Assembly (NCBI GenBank): GCA_964370015.1
Contig: CAYJHD010000005.1
Span: 1 to 61,893, forward strand
Direction: 5' to 3'
DNA: 61,893 nt
DNA from: CAYJAD01 sp964370015
GTDB lineage: Bacteria > Desulfobacterota > Desulfovibrionia > Desulfovibrionales > Desulfovibrionaceae
This document shows, one piece after another, positions 42,747 to 50,598 of the stretch. Numbering within the stretch: position 1 is the stretch's first letter; each line of letters starts with the position of its first letter. Made by a program: the position numbers and the translations under genes. The notes under the pieces were generated by a model, which saw nothing but the letters and a program-made list of their open reading frames with translations, was not told where the DNA came from and did no database searches.

Positions 42747-43589
42747 ATGCCGGAATTGCCCGAAGTTGAAACCATTGCGCGCACTCTAGAGCCTCTCATT
42801 CAAGGGGCCACCATTGAGAAGGTGCATGTGTATTTGCCTCGGGTGCAAGATGTGAGCGGAAGCGGCTCTTTGCCCCTTACCCTCATGCAAGGGCGGCGTA
42901 TTTCTCATGTGTCGCGACGCGGTAAGTTGGCGCTTATCCATTTGCATCCTTGTGCTGCATCCCCCACTGAAGCCCACATGCTGGCTGTGCATCTTAAAAT
43001 GACAGGGCGCCTGTTCGTATATGAGCAAGGCTTTCCTCCGCAAAAGCACACGCGTTGTAGTTTTGATTTGGACAGCAAGAAACAGCTTTTCTTCGATGAT
43101 GCGCGCACCTTTGGCTATGTGCGCTTGGTGAATCCTGTGGGACTGAGCTCATGGCCCTTTTGGCAAAAGCTGGGTCTTGAGCCCTTGGAGCATGACGCCG
43201 CCACGTTGGCACAATGTTATATGGGGAAAAATGCCGGCATTAAGGGCTTACTCTTAAATCAAAGCTTGGTGGTGGGCATAGGGAATATCTATGCCGATGA
43301 AGCTCTTTTTCAAGCGGGTATTGCACCGCAACGTAAGGCCGGCACCATAAGCATGGCCAAGCTGTGCGAACTTATGCAAGCCGTGCAAGCGGTATTACGC
43401 CTTTCCATAGAGCAATGCGGCTCTTCCATTCGTGATTATCGAGATGCCCATGGCGATGCGGGCTCATTCCAAAACACCTTCATGGTGTATGGACGTAGCG
43501 ACGCGCCTTGTAAGGCGTGCGGCAAAGAGCTTATCACCCAGCGTGTGGCAGGCAGAACCACTGTGTATTGTGGGCAATGTCAGCGCTAA
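42747..43589 (+). CDS. mutM: Formamidopyrimidine-DNA glycosylase
   Basis: 280 residues. It removes oxidised purines such as 8-oxoguanine and nicks the abasic strand. The catalytic Pro 2 and Glu 3 open the chain (MPELPEVETI); the Lys is in HLKMTGRLFV, the GIGNIYADEALF loop is intact, and a C-terminal zinc finger (CKACG, then YCGQCQR) binds DNA. The protein has a short Pro/Cys insertion near residue 75. It ends the ffh-rpsP region; the expected trmD and rplS are absent. Confidence 0.96.
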   Translation: MPELPEVETIARTLEPLIQGATIEKVHVYLPRVQDVSGSGSLPLTLMQGRRISHVSRRGKLALIHLHPCAASPTEAHMLAVHLKMTGRLFVYEQGFPPQKHTRCSFDLDSKKQLFFDDARTFGYVRLVNPVGLSSWPFWQKLGLEPLEHDAATLAQCYMGKNAGIKGLLLNQSLVVGIGNIYADEALFQAGIAPQRKAGTISMAKLCELMQAVQAVLRLSIEQCGSSIRDYRDAHGDAGSFQNTFMVYGRSDAPCKACGKELITQRVAGRTTVYCGQCQR

Positions 43590-43616
43590 CAATGGGTAGT
43601 GCGTACAGATTTTCCC

Positions 43617-43643
43617 AAAAAAATGCCGTAATGTTTCCATCAC
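43617..43643. repeat. Direct repeat, broken terminator copy
   Basis: 27 bases beginning AAAAAAATGCCGTAATG and ending CCATCAC, identical to 43823-43849. Here the right stem arm is missing. The two copies flank R2. Confidence 0.75.
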
Positions 43644-43700
43644 AGTATACAAACGACGACAAAACGAAGGGAAAAGCTTAATTTGGGTTTTTAAAATTTT

Positions 43701-43809
43701 CATTGCGCCGAAATTATCCACTCAAAGCTAATACACTGTCGCACTGGAAGTTTTTTGGAAAGGGGGTCTGGGGGAACAACCTTTTGTTCACAAAAGGTTT
43801 TCTCCCAGT
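43701..43809 (+). repeat. Family-R intergenic repeat, copy R2 (internal deletion)
   Basis: 109 bases. It shares the CATTGCGCCG left end, AAGTTTTTTGGAAAGG, and the terminal CTGGGGGA...TCTCCCAG hairpin (43772-43807) with R1, but lacks about 65 bases of the GC-richer centre. It is inverted relative to the binding-protein gene 3' of which it lies. Confidence 0.8.
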
Positions 43810-43822
43810 CTTCTTTGCAAGC

Positions 43823-43854
43823 AAAAAAATGCCGTAATGTTTCCATCACGGCAT
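43823..43854 (-). terminator. Intrinsic terminator of the amino-acid binding protein
   Basis: Stem ATGCCGT (43829-43835) / ACGGCAT (43848-43854), with seven T on the minus strand. Its left half is duplicated at 43617. Confidence 0.85.
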
Positions 43855-43879
43855 CTCTCATCTGATTTTTTCTTAGCAA

Positions 43880-44689
43880 CTATTTCAGCAATTTTTCCCA
43901 TTCTCTACTTTGAAACCAATACTTGCGCTTTTCCTTGAGCCAGCCTTCTGCTTCGCGATTGCGAATCCATGAATTCAAGGCATTGATGGTATCAAAATCG
44001 CCTTTGCGCACGGCAATGCTGATGGGCTGAGGATGCACACTGTCGGAAACGTGACGTAATTCTTCGGATCTTTCTAACACCTCAAAACTACCCAAGGGAC
44101 TGGCCGCAAAAACTATTTTGGCGCGTCCGGATAGCATTTCTTGTAAGGCGGGAGCTTCTTCATCAAAGTAGCGAATGGTGGCCTTGGGCAAAGTAAGCTT
44201 GGCGGCGGTGGCGGCGGTGGTTCCTGTGCGCACAGCAATGATGGTATCTTTAGTGTTAAAGTCTTCAAAGTTGGTGCTGTCGCCCAAAGCATCTTTGCGA
44301 CCAATGGCTTCAATGACCGTATGATCATAGGGATCAGAGAAGTTGACGCGTAAGGATCTGGCGGGAGTACTACTTAAGCCGCAAATGATCATGTCAAACT
44401 TTCCCGTGAGCAGGGCAGGAATAATGCCGGACCAGCGTGTGGGGAAAAGCTCCAATTCCAAATCAAAATCATCGGCCAAGCGTTGCGCCACGTCGATTTC
44501 AAAGCCAATATATTTGCCATTTTTGTCCTGCATGGCCCAAGGAACAAAGGAGGAGATGCCCACGCGCAAGGTGCCGCGTTCCACAGCTTCTTGCAAAACT
44601 CCCGTGGGGGCTTTTGCTAGGGCATGGCTGGGTAGGGTTAGTATAAAGGTGCTAAGTAAAGCCAAAAAAGCGTAAGACAGTTTTTTCAT
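43880..44689 (-). CDS. Amino-acid-type ABC substrate-binding protein (family 3)
   Basis: 269 residues. Sec signal peptide about 1-25 (ending ALA), then a type-II binding fold with GTLRVGISSFVPWAMQDKNG, GFEIDVAQRLADDF, FDMIICGLSSTPARSL and VNFSDPY. It should bind a polar amino acid in the periplasm; the specific ligand cannot be read. No permease or ATPase is adjacent, so it is either an orphan receptor or works with a distant importer. AAAGG precedes the ATG. Confidence 0.88.
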   Translation of the reverse strand: MKKLSYAFLALLSTFILTLPSHALAKAPTGVLQEAVERGTLRVGISSFVPWAMQDKNGKYIGFEIDVAQRLADDFDLELELFPTRWSGIIPALLTGKFDMIICGLSSTPARSLRVNFSDPYDHTVIEAIGRKDALGDSTNFEDFNTKDTIIAVRTGTTAATAAKLTLPKATIRYFDEEAPALQEMLSGRAKIVFAASPLGSFEVLERSEELRHVSDSVHPQPISIAVRKGDFDTINALNSWIRNREAEGWLKEKRKYWFQSREWEKLLK

Positions 44690-44709
44690 GATACGACCTT
44701 TGGTTGAAT

Positions 44710-45045
44710 TTATGAATGAGGAGACATTCTCTCCTTACAGTGAGGGCAGTGTTCCTCACCCTGCCACGATTTTTCCCCGCAATAGGCGCATTCTTGCATA
44801 CGTGCCAAGGGCACATGTTGCTGACAATGGGCGCATATGCGCGCATGCCAAGGAATGATGCGCAAACAAAAAGGGCAAGGGCGAGAGATTCCTTGCTGAG
44901 CCAATTTAGGTAGAGCGAAAAGTATAAGCAAACATAAAGGCATAATTCCACAAAGTAGTGTCCACACAAAGAGATTGCGCCCTTTGTTTTGTGCCACAAT
45001 GCCACCTAAAATACCGCCCATCAGCATGATTACCGGAATAAACAT
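44710..45045 (-). CDS. Membrane protein with double zinc ribbon
   Basis: 111 residues. Two hydrophobic helices (about 1-20 and 26-46) are followed by a cytoplasmic-type tail with four CxxC knuckles: CPFC, CAHC, CAYC and CPHC, enough for two zinc ribbons. Such small proteins are common but uncharacterised. GGAG stands seven bases before ATG 45045. It lies 20 bases upstream of the binding-protein gene and may be co-transcribed with it. Function unknown. Confidence 0.75.
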   Translation of the reverse strand: MFIPVIMLMGGILGGIVAQNKGRNLFVWTLLCGIMPLCLLILFALPKLAQQGISRPCPFCLRIIPWHARICAHCQQHVPLARMQECAYCGEKSWQGEEHCPHCKERMSPHS

Positions 45046-45084
45046 ACCAACTCTCCTTGTAAAAAGCTAGGTTGTGCTAAATCT

Positions 45085-46008
45085 TTATGTTTTAAACAAT
45101 TTGGTAGAAAGGTAGCGTTCGCCCGTGTCGCAAATGAAGGTAACTATGTTTTTTCCTTTCATACTCTCTTGGCGGGAAAGCTCCACAGCGGCGTGCACAT
45201 TGGCTCCGGAAGATATACCACAACTTATGCCCATGCGACGCATGAGGGTGCGCGCCATGGTGAACGCTTGCTCGCCGCTGACAGTATGCACAACATCTAT
45301 AATATCACGTCGCAAAATGGAGGGGATGAAATTGGCACCGATGCCTTGAATGGCATGTGGACCGCTTTTTCCTTGGCTGAGCAGGGGAGATTCTGCCGGC
45401 TCCACGGCATGGATGCGTACTTGCGGCATATACTCGCGAAGATACAGGCCCGTACCGGTGAGTGTGGCTCCGGTGCCAACGCCGGACACTAAAGCATCCA
45501 CTGTGAGATTATTTTTTTGAAACTCTTGCACGATTTCAGGGCCCGTGTTGAGGTAGTGGGCTTGTACGCCGTGGGCATTGCCAAACTGGTTAAGCACCAA
45601 GGCATTTTCACGGCTTTGTGCTATTTCTTCAGCCTTTTGTGTGGCGCCGAACATGCCTGAAGCTGCCGGGGTAAGAATGAGCTCAGCCCCATGTGCTTCA
45701 ATGAGTTTTTGCCTTTCAATGCTCATGCTCTCCGGCATAACTATGCAGCAATGTAAACCTTTTACAGCGCAAATCATGGCCAGGGCAATGCCCGTATTGC
45801 CACTGGTGGGTTCGATGATGGTGCCTCCTGCGGCAATCTTTCCTTCCATTAAGGCCATTTCCACCATGTGCAAAGCCATACGGTCTTTTATGGAACCACC
45901 TGGGTTCTTGTTTTCCAATTTTACATAAAGCTGACACTGGTTTTCTTCTAAAGCGCATAAACGTAACAAAGGCGTGTTACCTATGCCTTGTAAGATGTTT
46001 GTTTGCAT
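45085..46008 (-). CDS. cysK: Cysteine synthase A
   Basis: 307 residues, a PLP enzyme. It makes cysteine from O-acetylserine and sulfide. The PLP Lys is in NPGGSIKDRMAL, the substrate loop in PTSGNTGIALAM, the phosphate cup in GVGTGATLTGTG, and the C-terminal Ser in FICDTGERYLSTKLF. ATG 46008 has AAAGGA five bases upstream; the longer frame has none. Transcribed alone, divergent from gdhA. Confidence 0.95.
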   Translation of the reverse strand: MQTNILQGIGNTPLLRLCALEENQCQLYVKLENKNPGGSIKDRMALHMVEMALMEGKIAAGGTIIEPTSGNTGIALAMICAVKGLHCCIVMPESMSIERQKLIEAHGAELILTPAASGMFGATQKAEEIAQSRENALVLNQFGNAHGVQAHYLNTGPEIVQEFQKNNLTVDALVSGVGTGATLTGTGLYLREYMPQVRIHAVEPAESPLLSQGKSGPHAIQGIGANFIPSILRRDIIDVVHTVSGEQAFTMARTLMRRMGISCGISSGANVHAAVELSRQESMKGKNIVTFICDTGERYLSTKLFKT

Positions 46009-46298
46009 AAAAATCCTTTTGTATTTGGTAGCATAAGGCTTTTGTAATGATGAAAACTTCATGTAGTATAGCCGAGAATTTTCGTAAGGGAAAGGAAGTA
46101 TATTCGCAAAAAATACCCGCGGTGTGCAAAAAACGCTTTTCAGTGCTTATTTTTTTCTATACAGTATACAATATGTTTTCGGCTTTTTTTAATCCGTAGC
46201 CGAGGATCAGTCTTTATGAGGTGCTCTTTGTCGGAGCCCTTTTCTATTCTTGGTGCATTAAGTACCCTAACCATAAAGTTACTCAAAAGGAGTCTAGC
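46009..46298. other. Divergent control region of cysK and gdhA
   Basis: 290 AT-rich bases. A possible small hairpin CGGCT / AGCCG lies near 46175-46203. No gene; an upstream extension of the gdhA frame is not supported by a ribosome site. Confidence 0.4.
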
Positions 46299-47657
46299 GT
46301 GGCAGTTAGCTATCCCCAAAAAGTCTTGAAAAGCTTGAAAAAAGCCCACCGTGGCCAACCAGAATTTTTACAAGCAGTTGCTGAAGTTTTTGATACTCTT
46401 GATCCACTTTTTGCAAGCGATTCCAAGTATCAAAAGCATTGTATCCTAGAGCGCATAGTTGAACCTGAGCGTCAGCTCATGTTCCGCGTGGCGTGGACAG
46501 ATGACAAAGGCCGTGTGCAAGTGAATCGTGGCTATCGCGTTCAATTTAACTCTGCCTTGGGCCCCTATAAGGGCGGTCTTCGCTTTCACCCCAGCGTGAA
46601 CTTAAGCATTCTTAAGTTTTTAGGATTTGAGCAAATTTTCAAGAACAGCCTTACCGGTCTCATGCTTGGTGGCGGTAAAGGTGGTAGTGACTTTGATCCC
46701 AAGGGGAAGAGCGATGCAGAAATTATGCGTTTTTGCCAAGCGTTCATGATTGAATTGACTAAGATTATTGGCGCACATCAAGACGTACCTGCCGGTGATA
46801 TTGGCGTTGGTGGTCGTGAAATAGGCTATATGTTTGGACAATACAAGCGTTTGACAGGCCAATTTGAAGGCGTGCTCACCGGTAAGGGCTTGCTCTGGGG
46901 CGGTTCTTTGGCTCGTACCGAAGCTACCGGCTACGGTTGTGTGTACTTTGCTGAAAACATGCTCAATGCCGTTGGCAAAGACATCAAGGGTGCCACTGCC
47001 ACTGTGTCCGGTTCCGGTAACGTGGCCATTTACACCATTGAAAAGCTCAATCAAATGGGTGCAAAAGCTGTCACCGTGTCTGATTCTCGCGGTTGCATTA
47101 TTCATAAAGATGGCATCAATGTGGAAGTGCTTAAGCAAGTGAAAGAAGTAGAACGTGCTTCTTTAACTCGTTACGCAGAGCTTTGCAAAGATGCTCAATA
47201 TGTGTCTGTGAAAGATTATGGTAAAGATCAGCATGCTGTATGGCATGTGCCTTGCGACCTTGCTTTCCCGTCGGCCACACAAAACGAAGTGACCGCTGAA
47301 GATGCAAAAGCTCTCATTAAAAATGGCTGTTATTGTGTAAGCGAAGGCGCCAACATGCCTTCTACTCCAGAAGCCATTGCTGCTTTCCTTGAAGCTAAAA
47401 TTGCTTATGGTCCTGCCAAGTGTGCCAATGCCGGCGGCGTGGCCACCAGCCAGTTGGAAATGGCTCAAAACTCCAGCATGCAAGCGTGGACCTTCAACGA
47501 AGTGGACACCAAATTGCAAGGCATCATGAAAAATATCTTCACCTCCGCTCAGTCTGCTGCCAATGAATTTGGTAAGCCTGGTGACTATGTGCTTGGTGGT
47601 AATATTGCCGGTTTCCGTAAGGTTGCCGACGCCATGATTCAACAAGGCGTACTCTAG
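46299..47657 (+). CDS. gdhA: Glutamate dehydrogenase, NADP type
   Basis: 452 residues when started at GTG 46299, which has AAGGAG six bases upstream; the open frame from 46221 is 26 residues longer and has no site. It aminates 2-oxoglutarate to glutamate. The catalytic Lys region is MLGGGKGGSDFDPKGKS, the substrate Lys YKGGLRFHPSVN, the Asp VPAGDIGVGGREIG, and the cofactor loop VSGSGNVA. The length and sequence fit the hexameric NADP enzymes used for ammonium assimilation. Two identical terminators follow. Confidence 0.96.
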   Translation: MAVSYPQKVLKSLKKAHRGQPEFLQAVAEVFDTLDPLFASDSKYQKHCILERIVEPERQLMFRVAWTDDKGRVQVNRGYRVQFNSALGPYKGGLRFHPSVNLSILKFLGFEQIFKNSLTGLMLGGGKGGSDFDPKGKSDAEIMRFCQAFMIELTKIIGAHQDVPAGDIGVGGREIGYMFGQYKRLTGQFEGVLTGKGLLWGGSLARTEATGYGCVYFAENMLNAVGKDIKGATATVSGSGNVAIYTIEKLNQMGAKAVTVSDSRGCIIHKDGINVEVLKQVKEVERASLTRYAELCKDAQYVSVKDYGKDQHAVWHVPCDLAFPSATQNEVTAEDAKALIKNGCYCVSEGANMPSTPEAIAAFLEAKIAYGPAKCANAGGVATSQLEMAQNSSMQAWTFNEVDTKLQGIMKNIFTSAQSAANEFGKPGDYVLGGNIAGFRKVADAMIQQGVL

Positions 47658-47695
47658 TATAGTAACTCTTTGTTAGTGAACTAGTGAGATATATA

Positions 47696-47731
47696 ATGAG
47701 GGGAGAAGGCGCATGCTTTCTCCCCTCATTT
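47696..47731 (+). terminator. Terminator of gdhA, copy 1
   Basis: Stem ATGAGGGGAGAAGGC / GCTTTCTCCCCTCAT with one G-T pair, then TTTG. The 31-base core recurs at 47876. Confidence 0.85.
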
Positions 47732-47875
47732 TGCTGACAACGTAAGCAAAGTCCAAAAATTACGAGTAGACGAAATTTAGTTGCGTCGTAAAACGATTAA
47801 TTTTTGTGCCTTTCCGCTTGGCAGCTTTGCTGACAATAGCGGCGCAAAACCCACAAAGTGGGGTGTGTTATTAGT

Positions 47876-47911
47876 ATGAGGGGAGAAGGCGCATGCTTTC
47901 TCCCCTTTTTG
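47876..47911 (+). terminator. Terminator, copy 2
   Basis: Same 31-base core as copy 1 followed by TTTTTG. Exactly 180 bases downstream of copy 1. Confidence 0.85.
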
Positions 47912-48102
47912 TGTATGGCATTCTTATTAAATTGCTATGATTATGAGTCGCGGCAAAGCGTAACGGCTATGCAAACGCAAGTATAGAGCGTGGTGTAAAC
48001 GTGCTGTTATGTGGGTATTAATCAGAGGTAAATGCTAGGAATTGGGTATGTGTTCAAAAAAAGGCCGAAGTATAAGACCGCCAAAAAGCAAATTGCAGTG
48101 AG

Positions 48103-48546
48103 CTATATTTTTTTGCCGCGTTTTTTGCGGCATTCACCGCAAATGCCGTAGAGGCACATGGTATGCGAAGTTAAAGTGAAACCTTGTTTTTCTGCAATGG
48201 TTTCCTGTAATTTCTCAAGTTTTTTGTTGAGAATTTCTACAGTTTTGCCACATTTTTCGCACACAAGGTGATCATGGTGTTCTTCGCAAAATGGCTCATA
48301 ACGGGTAATGCCGTCGCCAAGGTGTACCTCATGGGCAAGGCCAGAGTCACACAAAAGCTTCATGGTGCGATATACGGTGGATTGGCCCACAGAGGTGTCG
48401 ACATTACGCACGATGTCGTAAATCTCTTCCGTAGAAAAGTGCCCCGTGGACTCCATAAAAACTTCCACAATGCGCGCACGTTGAGACGTGTTCTTTAGGC
48501 CGCTTTGTGAAACGTAATTCTGAAATTGTTGTAAGTATGGTTTCAT
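48103..48546 (-). CDS. Fur-family transcriptional regulator
   Basis: 147 residues. N-terminal winged helix (TSQRARIVEVFMEST, SVGQSTVYRTMKLL) and C-terminal metal-sensing domain with EEHHDHLVCEKCGK and a second CxxC (CGEC) near the end, forming a structural zinc site. Whether it senses iron, peroxide or zinc is not decidable by eye. No ribosome site precedes ATG 48546, but a -10 element ends six bases before it, so the mRNA may be leaderless. The longer frame from TTG 48564 would overlap the promoter. Divergent from the cyclophilin gene. Confidence 0.88.
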   Translation of the reverse strand: MKPYLQQFQNYVSQSGLKNTSQRARIVEVFMESTGHFSTEEIYDIVRNVDTSVGQSTVYRTMKLLCDSGLAHEVHLGDGITRYEPFCEEHHDHLVCEKCGKTVEILNKKLEKLQETIAEKQGFTLTSHTMCLYGICGECRKKRGKKI

Positions 48547-48552
48547 AACCAG

Positions 48553-48581
48553 AAAATACCACAAGCTCCAGACAGCGTCAA
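48553..48581 (-). promoter_or_regulatory. Promoter of the Fur gene giving a leaderless mRNA
   Basis: TTGACG (48581-48576), exactly 17 bases, TATTTT (48558-48553). Initiation six or seven bases on falls on the A of ATG 48546. Arms CAGAC / GTCTG surround the -35 and could be an operator. Confidence 0.6.
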
Positions 48582-48685
48582 CAATGGTCTGTTATTTTTA
48601 CTTGGCAAGTGCGTCATTGCCGCGTAAAAGAAAACAGGAATTGTGCTCCGCATGGCGGAGGAAATCATAACAAAAGGATACACCT

Positions 48686-49258
48686 ATGAAAATGTTCATG
48701 CAAATGGCTTTAGCTTTAATGCTTATGCTCGGTACGGTACATATGGCGCATGCTGCCAGCACCGCAGTGCTTTTACAAACCAGCATGGGAGATGTGGTGG
48801 TACGTCTTGACGCTGCCAAAGCACCAGAAACCGTAAAGAATTTTTTGAATTATGTGAGAAGCGGTCATTATGACGGTACTATTTTTCACCGCGTCATGAA
48901 GGGTTTTATGGTTCAAGGTGGCGGCATGACCCCGGACATGAAAACAAAGGCCACACAAGCTCCCATCAAAAACGAAGCCGCCAATGGTCTTGATAATGAC
49001 GTGTACACCATTGCCATGGCTCGTACTTCTGATCCTCATTCTGCCACGGCGCAATTCTTCATTAATACCGCAAAGAATGATTTTCTTAATTATAAGGCTC
49101 CTTCGGGCCAAGGTTGGGGATACACCGTTTTTGGTAAGGTTATCAAAGGCCAAGACGTGGTACGCCGCATAGAAAACGTGGCCGTGGGTACCCGTGGTAT
49201 GCATGAAAATGTGCCCCGCGAAGTGGTAACCATAGAAAAAGCCAGCGTCATCGAGTAA
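48686..49258 (+). CDS. ppiA: Exported cyclophilin-type peptidyl-prolyl isomerase
   Basis: 190 residues. A Sec signal peptide (1-23, ending AHA) puts it in the periplasm. The cyclophilin core includes the catalytic region GTIFHRVMKGFMVQGGGM, SATAQFFINTAKNDF and GYTVFGKVIKGQDVV. It speeds proline isomerisation in exported proteins. AAAGGA precedes ATG 48686. Transcribed alone and terminated at 49361-49395. Confidence 0.92.
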   Translation: MKMFMQMALALMLMLGTVHMAHAASTAVLLQTSMGDVVVRLDAAKAPETVKNFLNYVRSGHYDGTIFHRVMKGFMVQGGGMTPDMKTKATQAPIKNEAANGLDNDVYTIAMARTSDPHSATAQFFINTAKNDFLNYKAPSGQGWGYTVFGKVIKGQDVVRRIENVAVGTRGMHENVPREVVTIEKASVIE

Positions 49259-49360
49259 TCTTGCGTATTTGCAAGGGTGCGTAAGTTTTTTAAAATATAC
49301 GCATTTACTAGGTGTTGTCTCGTGATGGCATAAGCTTGCCTTCTAAAAGTCAGAGAAATA

Positions 49361-49395
49361 AAAAAGCTCCAAAATCTCGTTTTGGGGCTTTTTTT
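49361..49395 (+). terminator. Intrinsic terminator after the cyclophilin gene
   Basis: Stem AAAAAGCTCCAAAA (49361-49374) / TTTTGGGGCTTTTT (49380-49393) with one G-T pair, T-run on the plus strand and A-run before it. Confidence 0.9.
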
Positions 49396-49489
49396 GCGTT
49401 CATTGCTTTTTGCGCACTATTCTGCTATATTACAGAGTAATGGCGAAGAGTCTGTTTTTTTAATAATCATATCTAAAGGAGCTTTAGTG

Positions 49490-50485
49490 ATGAAACGTTT
49501 TTTTGTCTCTATGGTGTTTTGTGCGCTTGGCTTGGCCATGTTAACCGCTACTCCTGCCACGGCAGAGAGCAAAGCCCCAGACCATTTACGCTTTATGGCG
49601 GGCCCTCCCGGGGGTAACTGGTTTGCCCTTGGCACAGCATTATCTGAAATGTGGACCAAAAATGTGGTACAAACCACCAATAGCACCGGCGGCGGTGTAT
49701 CCAATATTATCAATGCCAATGCCAAAAAGGGTGACCTTGGTTTCACCGTAACGGCTTTTGTGGGCGCAGCCATCAAGGGCGAGGCCGATTTTAAGAATAA
49801 GAAAATTGATAACGTTGCTGTGTTCAGTAACTTATATACGCAAGTTACCTATTTCTTAATTCGCGAAGATTTTGCCAAAAAGCACAATGTAAGCAGCGTG
49901 GGCGACCTCATTGCTAAAAAAATTCCCGTGCGCTTTGCAACCTTAAAGCCCGGCACATCTTCTGAGTTCATGGTAAAAGTTATGCTGAAAGAAGGCTTTA
50001 ATACAGACTTTGCCACGTTGAAGGACGACAATGACTGGTCTGTGCAATACGCTTCTTATGATGGCGGTGCCGACCTTTTGGCCGATGATCACTTGGACGT
50101 GTTTGCCTTCTCTGTGGGACAAGTGGCTTCCATCATCATGAACATTGAGAGCCGCGTGGGCATTCGCATCTTACCTGTGGAAGATAGTGCTTTGGAAGCT
50201 GTGAGCAAAGCCTATGGCACCATTACCCACACCATTAAGCCAGGCGTGTATAAGTCTGTGACCAGTCCCGTGAACACCATTGGTGACTTCACCAGCATTG
50301 TTATCCGCAAAGATTTGCCAGAAGACTTTGTATATAACCTTGCCAAGAGCATGTGGGAAAATAAAGCTAGCCTTGCCGGCGCAGTGAAAGATATGAACGA
50401 ACTTTCTCCTGCCACTGCCATTCCAGCAGGTTCGCCCATGCATCCCGGCGCTTTGAAATTCTGGAATGAAATGAAGAATAAATAA
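49490..50485 (+). CDS. TAXI-family TRAP substrate-binding protein
   Basis: 331 residues. Sec signal peptide (1-24, ending ATA) and a TAXI-type binding domain opening with FMAGPPGGNWFALG. It captures a solute, often a dicarboxylate or glutamate-like acid, and passes it to the fused permease encoded next. ATG 49490 has AAAGGAG eight bases upstream; the longer frame starts inside the previous terminator. The gap to the permease gene holds a GCAA-loop hairpin that may set the ratio of the two proteins. Confidence 0.9.
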   Translation: MKRFFVSMVFCALGLAMLTATPATAESKAPDHLRFMAGPPGGNWFALGTALSEMWTKNVVQTTNSTGGGVSNIINANAKKGDLGFTVTAFVGAAIKGEADFKNKKIDNVAVFSNLYTQVTYFLIREDFAKKHNVSSVGDLIAKKIPVRFATLKPGTSSEFMVKVMLKEGFNTDFATLKDDNDWSVQYASYDGGADLLADDHLDVFAFSVGQVASIIMNIESRVGIRILPVEDSALEAVSKAYGTITHTIKPGVYKSVTSPVNTIGDFTSIVIRKDLPEDFVYNLAKSMWENKASLAGAVKDMNELSPATAIPAGSPMHPGALKFWNEMKNK

Positions 50486-50555
50486 GCTTGGTTTCCAAGC
50501 ATGGAATCTCACGGGAAGGCGACTTTTCCTTGAGAGGATTTTGTTACTATTTTGT

Positions 50556-50575
50556 GGGGAAAGGCAACTTTCCCC
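50556..50575 (+). terminator. Intercistronic hairpin in the TRAP operon
   Basis: GGGGAAAG (50556-50563), GCAA tetraloop, CTTTCCCC (50568-50575). A smaller similar hairpin (GGAAG-GCGA-CTTTTCC) precedes it. No T-run. Probably an mRNA processing or stability element. Confidence 0.55.
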
Positions 50576-50598
50576 TACTTATTTGAGAGGGAGTGCCT

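Larger units (their letters stand above)
43590..43879. other. Gap between mutM and the binding-protein gene
   Basis: 290 bases holding a broken duplicate of the downstream terminator (43617-43643), repeat R2 (43701-43809) and the intact terminator (43823-43854). No gene. Confidence 0.7.
47658..48102. other. Gap with duplicated terminators
   Basis: 445 bases between gdhA and the Fur gene. It carries two identical 31-base terminator cores 180 bases apart and a hairpin TTACGA / TCGTAA near 47760. No gene. Confidence 0.6.

Noticed and set aside
46221..46298. 26-residue N-terminal extension of glutamate dehydrogenase
   Set aside because: No ribosome site before it, whereas GTG 46299 has a good AAGGAG and the right family length.
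49383..49397. A GG-N10-GC sigma-54-like match before the TAXI gene
   Set aside because: It lies inside the terminator stem and T-run of the cyclophilin gene, where GG and GC arise from the hairpin itself, and the rest of the consensus is poor.
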